A stretch of DNA of 64,000 bases, taken from the NCBI GenBank assembly GCA_963844205.1, contig CAWJNK010000001.1, forward strand, positions 496,001 to 560,000, read 5' to 3'. Shown piece after piece: positions 17,019 to 25,600 of this stretch. The notes below the pieces were generated by a model, which did not search any database, was not told the origin of the DNA, and saw only the letters and a program-made list of their open reading frames with translations. This stretch comes from DASSUW01 sp963844205 (GTDB lineage: Bacteria > Actinomycetota > Thermoleophilia > Solirubrobacterales > Solirubrobacteraceae). Each line of letters opens with the position of its first letter. Position 1 is the first letter of the stretch. A program made the translations under genes and the position numbers.

Positions 17019-18488
17019 CTGCGCCCGGACGCCGACGATCGCGCCGGGCCTGACCGGCGGGGGCTGCGGCGGCGGGCAGCCGGCGACTGCGGTCGAGGCC
17101 GGGCACGGCGTCTCGGTGACAGGGTCGTCCGCGGGCGGGGGCGGCGGCTCGGTCACGGGGTCGGGCGCGGTCGTGGGCTCGGGCGGTGGCTCGCCGACGA
17201 CGGGCTCCGGAGTCACGTCGGCGGCCGGCGGCGGCGCTTGGCGGCGCTTCGGCGCGCGGCGGACGCGCTCGACGGGCGCGTCGTGCGTCACGAGCGCCGC
17301 GACGGGCGTCGCGGCGCCCGAGCTCTCCACGGGCTCGGCCGGGCTCGTGCGCCGCTCGACGGGCTTGGGGGCTTTCTCGACCGCCTTGATCGCTCGCTTC
17401 CGCCGGACGGGCTCGGCGACCGGGTTCGCCTCCCACTCGACGGGTTCGCCGACCGGTGCCGGGGCCGGCATCGGGAACACCCGCGAGGGCGTCGCCGCGC
17501 GGTCGGCGAGCACGAGCAGGAACGCGATCACGAGCAGCGCGCCGGCGGCGGTCACGAGCCGCAGGTGACGGCCGCGCGAGCGCCGGTTCGCGGCGACCGC
17601 GGTCCAGTCGGCGCCGACGCGCTCGGCGGCGTGCGCGATCGCCTCGCCGCGCAGCCACAGCGCCGGCACCAGCGGCAGCCACAGCCGGTAGGCGACGCCG
17701 GCCTCCTCCATCGCCTCGAGCCGCACGCGGCAGGTCCCGCATCCGGTCAGGTGCCCGGCGAGCCACGCCGCGCTCGCGTCATCGTCGAGCGCGCCGTCCT
17801 GGCGCATCGCGAGCAGCGGCAGCGCCTCGTCGCACACCGCCGAGGCGGCCGCGACCGAGCCGAGCGCGGTCTGCCGCAGGTTGTCGCGCAGGTTGATCCG
17901 CGCGCGCGAGATGAGCTGGGCGACCGAGTTGCGGTTCATGCCCATGATCTCGGCGACGTCGTCGTACGAGAGCTCCTCGAGTTCGCGCAGCGCCAGCACC
18001 TCGCGCTGGCGCGGAGGCAGGCTCTCGTTCGCGGCGCGGATCTGCTCCTGATGGGCACTGCGCAGCGCGCTGCGCTCGGGCCGGTCAGGATCCTCGCCGC
18101 TGCCGACCGGGACGGCGGACTCGAGGATCTCGCCGGGAGTCACGCGCTTGCGCCGGGCGACCGCGTCGTAGCTCGCGTTGCGCGCGGCGGTCATCAGGTA
18201 GGACGCGAAGTTCAGGTCGCGGCCTTCGAGGCGCGGCAGCCGCTCGAGGACGGCGACGAACGTCTCCTGCGTCGCGTCGGCGGCGTCCTCCGCGGAGCCC
18301 GTGATGCGGTAGCAGAGGTTGTAGGCCTTGCGCTCGTAGCGGTCGTAGAGCGTGGCGAAGGCGGTGCCGTCCCCGGCTGCCGCCCGCCGCGCGAGCGCCT
18401 CGTCCCCGTCGTCCCGCACGGTCTCCTGCGGGGCAGAGCGCGATGCGGTCCACGGGAGGCGCAGCGCGCCGGTGGCGGGGGAGCTCAA
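16974..18488 (-). CDS. ECF sigma factor fused to a zinc-finger anti-sigma-like and transmembrane region
   Basis: 504 residues. Sigma region 2 (FATLYDRYERKAYNLCYRI, ADATQETFVAVLERL, YLMTAARNASYD) and region 4 (LPPRQREVLALRELEELSYDDVAEIM, SVAQLISRARINL) occupy residues about 25-210. A CDEALPLLAM segment and GHLTGCGTCRVRLE (HxxxCxxC) around 225-280 match the zinc-binding anti-sigma fold, followed by one transmembrane helix (about 310-335) and a Pro/Thr/Val-rich tail. Regulator and inhibitor therefore sit in one membrane-tethered chain, which would need release, perhaps by proteolysis. The start may be TTG 18488 or GTG 18419, behind CAGGAGACC. Confidence 0.8.
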   Translation of the reverse strand: MSSPATGALRLPWTASRSAPQETVRDDGDEALARRAAAGDGTAFATLYDRYERKAYNLCYRITGSAEDAADATQETFVAVLERLPRLEGRDLNFASYLMTAARNASYDAVARRKRVTPGEILESAVPVGSGEDPDRPERSALRSAHQEQIRAANESLPPRQREVLALRELEELSYDDVAEIMGMNRNSVAQLISRARINLRDNLRQTALGSVAAASAVCDEALPLLAMRQDGALDDDASAAWLAGHLTGCGTCRVRLEAMEEAGVAYRLWLPLVPALWLRGEAIAHAAERVGADWTAVAANRRSRGRHLRLVTAAGALLVIAFLLVLADRAATPSRVFPMPAPAPVGEPVEWEANPVAEPVRRKRAIKAVEKAPKPVERRTSPAEPVESSGAATPVAALVTHDAPVERVRRAPKRRQAPPPAADVTPEPVVGEPPPEPTTAPDPVTEPPPPPADDPVTETPCPASTAVAGCPPPQPPPVRPGAIVGVRAQPTAPTIVTTRTTPP

Positions 18489-18660
18489 TGCATGCCGTCC
18501 TTGGAGGTCGGGATCCGTTCCTCCACATAACCCAGACCCCGGTCCCGAATTACGCGCGCGCGAGGCACCTGACCGATCGACCAGTTCGCGGACGCGCCGT
18601 AAGAAACCGCGGGCGGCCCGGTTGAACGGACATCAACCCCTCGGCCCAAGGAGGCCCGCA

Positions 18661-19305
18661 GTGATTTACGCCCGCCGCATCCGCCGTCCGTCCGCCGCGC
18701 TCGTCGTCTCGTTCGCGGCGCTGTTCGCCGCCATGAGCGGCACCGGCTACGCGGCGCTCAAGATCACCGGCTCGAGCATCGTCAACAGCACGGTCACCGG
18801 CGCCGACATCAAGAACAAGTCGCTCGGCCCGCAGGAGCACAAGCCCGACTCGCTCGGCGGCGCCCAGATCAACGAGTCGCTGCTCGGCACCGTGCCGCAG
18901 GCCGCGAAGGCGACCGACGCCGACACCGTCGGCGGCACGCCGGCCTCGGCGTTCATGCTCAAGCAGCCGCGCGCGTTCGAGGCGCCGATCCCGGCCGCCA
19001 CCAACATCGCCAACAACGCGGTCATCGGCACGCTCGCCGACCTGCAGCCCGGCGCCTACGTCGTCACGGCCAAGCTGACGTACGACAACGACGGCGTCGT
19101 CCAGACCCAGACCTGCACGCTGCACGTGCCCGGCGGCAACGACGTGACGCAGTTCACCACCGACCTCACCGACACCGAGACGCTCACGCTCCAGAAGGTC
19201 ACGACCTCGAACGCCGTGTTCTCGCCCTCCGTCTCATGCACCAGCGACCCCGGCGACGACGACATCGTCGGCAACGGCAACATCATCGCCGTCCGGGTCG
19301 ACTGA
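18661..19305 (+). CDS. Exported protein of the DADTVGG-type actinobacterial family
   Basis: 214 residues from GTG 18661, behind CAAGGAGG. A signal peptide or anchor (SAALVVSFAALFAAMSGTG) is followed by SSIVNSTVTGADIKNKSLGP, a collagen-tail-like hydroxy-residue repeat, and then AKATDADTVGGTPASAFML. This NS.TG.DIKN..L plus DADT(V/L)GG module is abundant in Solirubrobacterales and is presumably cell-surface. The C-terminal 100 residues form a beta-rich domain with a Cys pair. Function unknown. The long open frame upstream of 18661 is not coding. Confidence 0.8.
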   Translation: MIYARRIRRPSAALVVSFAALFAAMSGTGYAALKITGSSIVNSTVTGADIKNKSLGPQEHKPDSLGGAQINESLLGTVPQAAKATDADTVGGTPASAFMLKQPRAFEAPIPAATNIANNAVIGTLADLQPGAYVVTAKLTYDNDGVVQTQTCTLHVPGGNDVTQFTTDLTDTETLTLQKVTTSNAVFSPSVSCTSDPGDDDIVGNGNIIAVRVD

Positions 19306-19316
19306 TCGCGAGCCCT

Positions 19317-19344
19317 GCGGGCCGGGCACGGATGCCCGGCCCGC
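19317..19344 (+). terminator. Hairpin terminator after the exported-protein gene
   Basis: GCGGGCCGGGCA, loop CGGA, TGCCCGGCCCGC: a perfect 12-base-pair stem with a 4-base loop, 12 bases after the stop at 19305. No U-tract follows, as is usual in high-GC actinobacteria. Confidence 0.75.
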
Positions 19345-19345
19345 G

Positions 19346-19364
19346 GTGTCCATCCAATGGACAC
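19346..19364. promoter_or_regulatory. Perfect 8-bp palindrome, candidate operator
   Basis: GTGTCCAT-CCA-ATGGACAC is an exact inverted repeat with a 3-base centre, lying 46 bases before ATG 19411 and immediately after the terminator of the upstream gene. The odd-sized spacer and position in the promoter region of the next gene suggest a protein-binding site. No cognate regulator is identifiable here. Confidence 0.45.
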
Positions 19365-19410
19365 ATGTTCGACTCATCAACAGACTAGTTTCGCGGCACT
19401 ATTCCCGCCG

Positions 19411-20019
19411 ATGCTCTCTCTGCGCAGGGGTCTGGGCCTCGCCCTCCTCGTTCTCCTCGGGGCGCTCGCCTTCATGGCGCTGCCCGGCCCCGCTCACGCC
19501 GCCGGCTGTCCCGACCAGCCGCTCGCACGGACGTTCCAGCCCTGGCTCGATCTCGCCTGGTATCAGGCCGCTCCCGACGGCGGCTTCGAGGCGCGCGCCG
19601 ACGGGTGGAGGCTCAGCGGAGGCGCCGCCGTGGTCGCCGGCAACGAGCCGTTCTTCGTCGGCGATCCCGGCGACGCGCGGTCGCTCTCCCTGCCGCCCGG
19701 CGCCTCGGCCACCACGCCCGACGTCTGCATCGGCGTCGAGCACCCCACGCTGCGCTTCTTCGCGCGCAACACCGGCTCCGTAACGTCGACGCTCGGCGTG
19801 TCGGTCGTGTTCCGCGACGTACTCGGCCTGCGGCACACGCTGCCGGTCGGCGTCGTGGTGGCCGGCGACGAGTGGGCGCCGACGCCGGTCGTGCCGGTGG
19901 TCGTGAACGTGCTCTCGCTGCTGGGCGACCAGGACGTCGCCTTCCGCTTCACCGCGCTCGACAACCACGGCGAGTGGACGATCGACGACGTCTACGTCGA
20001 TCCGTACAAGAAGGGCTGA
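19411..20019 (+). CDS. Secreted protein of unknown function
   Basis: About 202 residues from ATG 19411. A Sec signal peptide (LRRGLGLALLVLLGALAFMA, LPGPAHA|AG) precedes a beta-rich domain of the CBM-like/jelly-roll kind: GGFEARADGWRLSGGAAV, FVGDPGDARSLSLPPG, TPDVCIGVEHPTLRFFARN, and a final WTIDDVYVDPYKKG, which resembles the last strand of carbohydrate-binding modules with a D-D-V-x-V-D-P ending. A Cys pair may form a disulphide. No enzymatic motif. Similar stand-alone lectin-like proteins are common in soil actinobacteria. Confidence 0.7.
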   Translation: MLSLRRGLGLALLVLLGALAFMALPGPAHAAGCPDQPLARTFQPWLDLAWYQAAPDGGFEARADGWRLSGGAAVVAGNEPFFVGDPGDARSLSLPPGASATTPDVCIGVEHPTLRFFARNTGSVTSTLGVSVVFRDVLGLRHTLPVGVVVAGDEWAPTPVVPVVVNVLSLLGDQDVAFRFTALDNHGEWTIDDVYVDPYKKG

Positions 20020-20022
20020 CGC

Positions 20023-20403
20023 CTACTCGAGCGCTGCGCGCGCGTTGTCGAGGTCGTCGGTGGCGATCACGATCTTCACGCCGCCGAAGGTCGTGTAGGC
20101 GAGATCGACGTTGACGTTGGCCTCCGCGAGCTCGCGCGCGAGCTCGCCGAGACTGCCGGGCCGATCGTCGACGTCGACCACGAGCACCTCGCGCTCGTCC
20201 GCAACGCCCATGCCGGCCTGCTCGAGCGCCTCGACCGCGCGCGTGGCCGCGTCGTCGTCGACGAGCACGTGGATGAAGCCACGACCCTGCCCGGTGAAGG
20301 CCGCGAGGCCGCGGATGTTCACGCCGGCCGTGCCGGCGACTTCGCCGAGCCGAGCCAGCTCGCCGGGCTCGTCCGCGAGGATGACGGTGAGGTCCATGGC
20401 CAT
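20023..20403 (-). CDS. Tandem ACT-domain amino-acid-binding protein
   Basis: 126 residues with two consecutive ACT domains: DLTVILADEPGELARLGEVA with GVNIRGLAAFTGQGRGFIHVLV, then VLVVDVDDRPGSLGELARELA with NVNVDLAYTTFGGVKIVIAT. The conserved Asp-x-Pro-Gly turns are present in both halves. Such stand-alone double-ACT proteins bind amino acids and regulate unknown partners. The start may be ATG 20403 or ATG 20397. Either way the 5' end overlaps the start of the hydrolase on the other strand. Confidence 0.85.
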   Translation of the reverse strand: MAMDLTVILADEPGELARLGEVAGTAGVNIRGLAAFTGQGRGFIHVLVDDDAATRAVEALEQAGMGVADEREVLVVDVDDRPGSLGELARELAEANVNVDLAYTTFGGVKIVIATDDLDNARAALE

Positions 20404-21169
20404 CGCCGCTGATCTTCTCAGGCCGCTGCTCAACGCGCTGCTGTACTTCCCGGCTGGTGCGCTCGCCGCCGAGCCCGGTGTGCCATTCGCCGATCTCGAT
20501 GTGGAGACCGAGGACGGCGAGCGGCTCCACGGCTGGTGGGTGCCGGCGACGGGAGCCCCACGGCTCGGGCATGTGCTGCTCCTGCACGGGAACGCCGGCA
20601 ACATCGGCGACCGCGTCCCGCACGTCGAGCTGCTGGCGGGCACTGGGTTCGACGTCCTGGCGTTCGACTACCGCGGCTACGGCCGCAGCACCGGCCGTCC
20701 CGGCGAGCAGGGCACGTACCTCGACGCGCGGGCCGCGCTCGAGGCACTGCGTCGCCAGGACGGGGTCGATCCCGCCCGCGTCATCTACGTCGGCGAGTCG
20801 CTCGGCGGCGCGATCGCGCTCGAGCTGGCGCTCCACTCCCCGCCCGCCGGGCTCGTGCTGCAGTCGACGTTCACCAGCATCCGCGACATGGCCCGGCTGC
20901 ACTACCCGTTCATCCCGCGGGCCGCGGTGCCGGACGCGTACCCGAGCCTGCGGCTCGTGCAACGCCTGCGCGCGCCGCTCCTCGTCCTCCACGGCGACCG
21001 CGACGAGATCGTGCCGCTGATGGACGGGCAGGCCCTGTTCGACGCGGCACCCGAACCGAAGACGATGCACGTCTTCCGCGGCGTGGCGCACAACGACGTG
21101 CTCGCCCGCGCGGGCCGCGAGTGGGCGGACGCGATCGCGCGCTGGGCGGCTCAGCAGGCGGGGTCGTAG
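20396..21169 (+). CDS. Alpha/beta hydrolase (BEM46/serine aminopeptidase S33-like)
   Basis: 257 residues from ATG 20396. Oxyanion strand LLLHGNAGNIGDR, then FDYRGYGRSTGRPGEQGTYLDA, nucleophile elbow VYVGESLGGAIALELAL (G-E-S-L-G), catalytic Asp in LVLHGDRDEIVPL and His in FRGVAHNDVL. A short N-terminal hydrophobic stretch (LLNALLYFPAG) may dock it to the membrane, as in BEM46-like proteins. The substrate is unknown. The start overlaps the ACT gene head-to-head and the 3' end overlaps the convergent regulator gene by 19 bases. Confidence 0.85.
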   Translation: MAIAADLLRPLLNALLYFPAGALAAEPGVPFADLDVETEDGERLHGWWVPATGAPRLGHVLLLHGNAGNIGDRVPHVELLAGTGFDVLAFDYRGYGRSTGRPGEQGTYLDARAALEALRRQDGVDPARVIYVGESLGGAIALELALHSPPAGLVLQSTFTSIRDMARLHYPFIPRAAVPDAYPSLRLVQRLRAPLLVLHGDRDEIVPLMDGQALFDAAPEPKTMHVFRGVAHNDVLARAGREWADAIARWAAQQAGS

Positions 21170-22617
21170 TCGCGGCCAGGCAGCGCGTCGTTCCACTCGG
21201 CCCGCGTGAGGGAGCGGCCCGCGACGGCGCACGCCTGCCGTGCCCACGAGGACGGCCGCACGTCCCAGCGGAAGCCGCGGCCGGCGTCGGTGATGCCGAA
21301 CAGATACGCGCCGTCCTGCGTGAACAGGGGCGCGGCGAACCGGTTCGAGACGGCGGTCAGCGGCGTGCCGAGCGACTGCTGCGTGCGCAGGTCGAACAGG
21401 CTGATCGTGCCGTCGGGGCTGCCGGTGGCGAGCGTGCGGCTGTCCGGGCTGATCGACGCCCAGTACACCTCGCCGGTGTGCCCGGCGAGCGGGCGCGAGA
21501 CCGGCCGCCAGCTCGCGGTCGACCACACCCGCGCCGAGCCCTCGAGGCTTCCGACCACGAGCGACTTCCCGTCGGGGGTGAACCGCACGAGGACGTTCGT
21601 CGGTTCATCCCGGGCCAGCGTCGTGCGGCGGCGGAGCGTGGCGACGTCGACGATCTCGACGCCCAGCGCCGAGGCGACCGCCAGGGTCCGCCCGTCGGGG
21701 CTGAGCGCTGCGTCCGTCGGGTCCAGCGCCCGGTCATAGGAGCGCGGAGGTCCGACCGGCCGCCCGTCTTCCAGGTCCCAGACCAGCACGGTGTCCTGGA
21801 AGGCGACGGTCGCCATCAGCCGTCCGTCGGCGCTGAAGCTGAACGTGAGCAGCGAGCCGGCGTGGCCCCGCAACCGGTCGACGACGTCGCCCTGGCGCGG
21901 GTCGACCAGCGCGAGGTAGCCGTGATCGCCGCCGACCGCGAGCAGCCGGCCGCCCGCCATCCATCCGAGGGCGCGCACCGGGCCGCGTGGGACGACGCGG
22001 AACGCCCGCTCCTCGCGCAGCGACCGGGCATCGATGAGCGAGACCGTCCCGTCGCGATGCCCGACCGCCAGCGTCCGCCCGTCAGCGCTCAGCGCGTAGC
22101 CGAGGGTCGGCAGATCGGGCCGCTCGCTCCGGTCGTCGGGCCCGATGTCGAACGGACGACCGAAGCGCCGGTCGCCGAGCAGGTCCCAGACCAGGACCTT
22201 GCCGTCCAGCGCGGCGGTGTACAGCGTCCGGTCGTCGCCGGCGATCGCCAGCGCCGTGATCTGGCCGGCGTGCCCCTCGAACGTTGCGATCGCCGCCGCC
22301 CCCTCCACGTCCCACACGATCGCGCGATTGTCCTCGCCTGCCGTGACCGCCGAACGCCCGTCGCGACTGAAGGCCGCAAGCAGCACCGCACCGTCGTGGC
22401 GTCCGGAGGCGGCGCGAGCGCTCCCCGTGACCAGATCGACGAACTTCACCGTGCCGTCGGCGCCGCCGACCAGCATGGTGCGATCGTCCGGGCCCAATGC
22501 CGCCGGGGTGCCACCGAGCGGGATCCGTCGCAGCGGCCGCAGCGTCCGCGCGTCGCGGATCACCGTCGGCCCGCCCTCGAAGCTCGTCACCACGCGCCGG
22601 CCGTCGCGCGAGACCAT
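21151..22617 (-). CDS. C-terminal WD40 half of a frameshifted SARP/STAND regulator
   Basis: This frame carries about ten WD40-type repeats (MVSRDGRRVVTSFEGG, AAFSRDGRSAVTAGEDNRAI, ISPDSRTLATGSPDGTI and similar, each with a DGR/GG-D-GTV rhythm). It is the direct continuation of the protein encoded at 22082-25999 but lies one base out of phase. MVSRDG (22617) is only the first methionine after the break, not a true start. Joining both parts across one extra base gives a single gene from 21151 to 25999, and the total length less one is divisible by three from either possible start. It would end at RDYDPAC. Confidence 0.7.
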   Translation of the reverse strand: MVSRDGRRVVTSFEGGPTVIRDARTLRPLRRIPLGGTPAALGPDDRTMLVGGADGTVKFVDLVTGSARAASGRHDGAVLLAAFSRDGRSAVTAGEDNRAIVWDVEGAAAIATFEGHAGQITALAIAGDDRTLYTAALDGKVLVWDLLGDRRFGRPFDIGPDDRSERPDLPTLGYALSADGRTLAVGHRDGTVSLIDARSLREERAFRVVPRGPVRALGWMAGGRLLAVGGDHGYLALVDPRQGDVVDRLRGHAGSLLTFSFSADGRLMATVAFQDTVLVWDLEDGRPVGPPRSYDRALDPTDAALSPDGRTLAVASALGVEIVDVATLRRRTTLARDEPTNVLVRFTPDGKSLVVGSLEGSARVWSTASWRPVSRPLAGHTGEVYWASISPDSRTLATGSPDGTISLFDLRTQQSLGTPLTAVSNRFAAPLFTQDGAYLFGITDAGRGFRWDVRPSSWARQACAVAGRSLTRAEWNDALPGRDYDPAC

Positions 22618-25600
22618 CAGGCTGACCGTGCGTGTAGCGGCGGGTGACGAACCGCCGGCCGCCCAGCGCACGGCCACTGACTGCGTCGTACCGCTGGATC
22701 GCGGTGCTGCCCGGCGCCGAGCCTCCGATCGTCGCGAACAGCGTCCGGCCGTCGGGCGCGAACGCGAAGTCGTTCGTGAACGTCGGGGTGAACATTCGCG
22801 TGACGACGCGCTGCGTGCCGGCATCGAGGACGACCGGCTGCTGCCCGCCGATCGCCAGCCGGGATCCGTCGTCGCTGAACCGCACGTCGTGGTACCTGCC
22901 GCCTCCGACGCCGCGGCCGGCAATCGTCTGCGGCGGTGCCGCGTCGCGTCGCGTGACCGTGTCGACGAGCCTCAGGGTGCCGTCGCCGTCGACGATCGCG
23001 AGCGTGTGGCCGTCAGGACTGAGATCGAGCGCCGTCGGGCGGTCGCCGCCGCCGATCACCCCGACCGCGGCTGGGCTCCTGAGGAGCATGGCGAGCAGGT
23101 TGCTGCGCGTCCGCGGGGAGTCGTCGAGCGCGATGCCCTGTCGGGCGAGCAGCAGCGCGTGGTCCAGGTCGTCGTCCGCGAGGGCCTCCGCGCCGAGGCC
23201 TTGCGCCGCGGCCACGGTGGCCTCGTCTCGCGCGGCGCCGCGCTGATCGAGCGCGACGACCCCGGCGGCGACCGCCAGCACCAGGAGCGCTGCCACGCCC
23301 GCGAGCACCATGCGCAGGCGGCGCTGTGCGCGCCCGGCCGCGTGCCGGCTCTCGAACAGGAAGTCGCGCTCGGTGGCGGTCAGCTCACCGTCGCGGTCCG
23401 CCGCCCAGTCGGCGGCGGCGGCGAGGCGGCCGCCGCGGTAGAGCCCGCCGGGGTCGTACCCGTCGGCCTCCCAGGCGCGTGCCGCGTCGCCGAGCCGGCG
23501 GTGCAGCCGCCGCCCTTCGACGTCCTCGTCGAGCCACGCGCGCAGCCGCGGCCACTCGCGCAGCAGCGCCTCGTGCGCGACTTCCACGGCGCCGTCGCCG
23601 ACGGTGAGCAGGCGGCGGTCGGCGAGCACGTACGCGACCTCCGAGGCGTCCGGCGCGAGGTCGGCGAGGGCGATGCGGCGCCGCACCACGGCTCCGCCCA
23701 CGTCCTCGTCGGTCAGCCGCAGCAGCAGCCCGCGCGCGACGTCCTGCCTTCCCGGATCGAGTTGCAGGTAGGCGTCCTCGGCGAGCCGTGCGACGGCTCC
23801 CTGGACACCGCCGCTGCGCGTGTACGCGGCGAGCTGCAGCCGGCGCCCCTCGCGCGCCCGCCAGAGCTCGAGCAGCGAGGTCGACAGCAGCGGGAGCGCG
23901 CCCGGCCGGCCCTCGACGTCCGACAGCAGGGCCTCCACGAGCTCGGGCTCGACGGTCAGCCCGACGCGCTCGGCCGGGCGCTCGATCGCACGCGCCAGCT
24001 CGTCGCGGGACATCGCGCCCACGAGGACGTGGTTGGCGCCGAGCAGCTTCGACAACTCCGGATACGCTGCACAGCGGCCGTAGAAGTCGGCGCGGATCGC
24101 GAGCACGACCGGGATCCCGCCGCGAGCGGCGCGCGCCAGCGCCGCGGCGAACTCGGCCCGCTCGGCCTCGTCGTCGCAGGCGGTGAACAGCTCCTCGAAC
24201 TGGTCGACCGCGAGCACGCCGCGCCGCTCGCGGGCGAGACTGCGGGTCGCGCGGCGGAGCTCGCCGAGCGGGCGCTCGCCGGGGCGGATCAGCGCCTGGG
24301 TCCAGGTGTGGCTCCCGGGCAGGACGCCGCCCGCGAGCGCCGGGAGCAGACCGGCCCTGACAACGGACGACTTGCCGCTGCCGGACGGGCCGACGACCGC
24401 GAGCAGCGGCGCACCGACGAGCCGGGCGACGAGCTCGGCGACGAGGCGCTCGCGGCCGAAGAAGTACTCGGCGTCGTCGCTCTCGAACGTCGCGAGGCCC
24501 TTGTACGGGCAGACGACCCGGTCGTCCTCGGCGGCGGGGCTGGCGAGGCCGGCGCGCTCCCGGGTCGACTGCAGCTCGACGACGCTGCCGGCCAGCTCGT
24601 CGACTAGTGCGCGAGCCTCGCTGCGACCGGCGGCGGCGCGGTCCGCCGCTGCGTCCACGCGGCGGGTCGCCTCGCGGCGCGCCCACTCGCTCGCCGCCTC
24701 GTGGACCCGCCTCGGGACGCCGCGGCTGGTGGCGAGCAGCGTGTCGACCGGCACATCGCGGCCGCCGGACGGCGCGTAGAAGCCGGCGATCGCACGGACG
24801 CCGTCCGCGGCGAGCGGCTCGAGGACGAGCGACTCGCGCGGGTCCAGCCGCGCGAGCGCCGCCGCCTCCTGGCCCGTCGCGAGCACGAGCGTGTGCGGGG
24901 CGACCTCGCCGAGCGCGGCGCGAACCTCGGCGGCCGCGCGGTCGGCGTCGTCCAGCACCAGCAGCGCCGGACGCCGCGACTCGCGCGCGCGGGCGATCGC
25001 CGCCAGCGCGGCCTCGGGCGGTCCTGTGCCGCTGGCGTAGAGCACCGCCGCCCCCTCGCGATGGGCCTCGCCGGCGATCTCCGCCGCGATCCGGGTCTTT
25101 CCCATGCCGTAGGCGCCGACGACCGCGACCAGCGCGCCGGCGCCGGAGGATGCGCGCCGCCAGCGGGCTCGCAGGCGCTGCAGCTCGTCGTCGCGGCCGA
25201 TGAGCGGCGGGGCGGCGGAGGGGTCGAGCTCACGCGGGAGCTCGACGGCGACGGGCTCGACGTCGAGGGCCGGGTCCTGGCGCAGGATCGCGTCGTGCAG
25301 GCGCCGGAGCTCTGGCGACGGCTCGACGCCGATCTCCTCCACCAGCGTGTGGCGGGCGTGGCGATAGGCCTCCAACGCCTCGGCCTGACGCCCGCAGCGG
25401 TAGAGCGCCAGCATCCGCTGCCCGTGGACGCGCTCGCGCAGCGGGTCCTGGGCGAGCAGCGCGTCGATCTCGCCGACGAGCTCCTGGTGGCGGCCGGCAG
25501 CAAGGTCGGCGTCGATCGCCAGCTCCGCTGCGGTGAGCCGCAGCTCGTCGAGGCGACGGATCTCCGCGGTCGCGAACGGCTCGTCGGCGACGTCCGCGAG

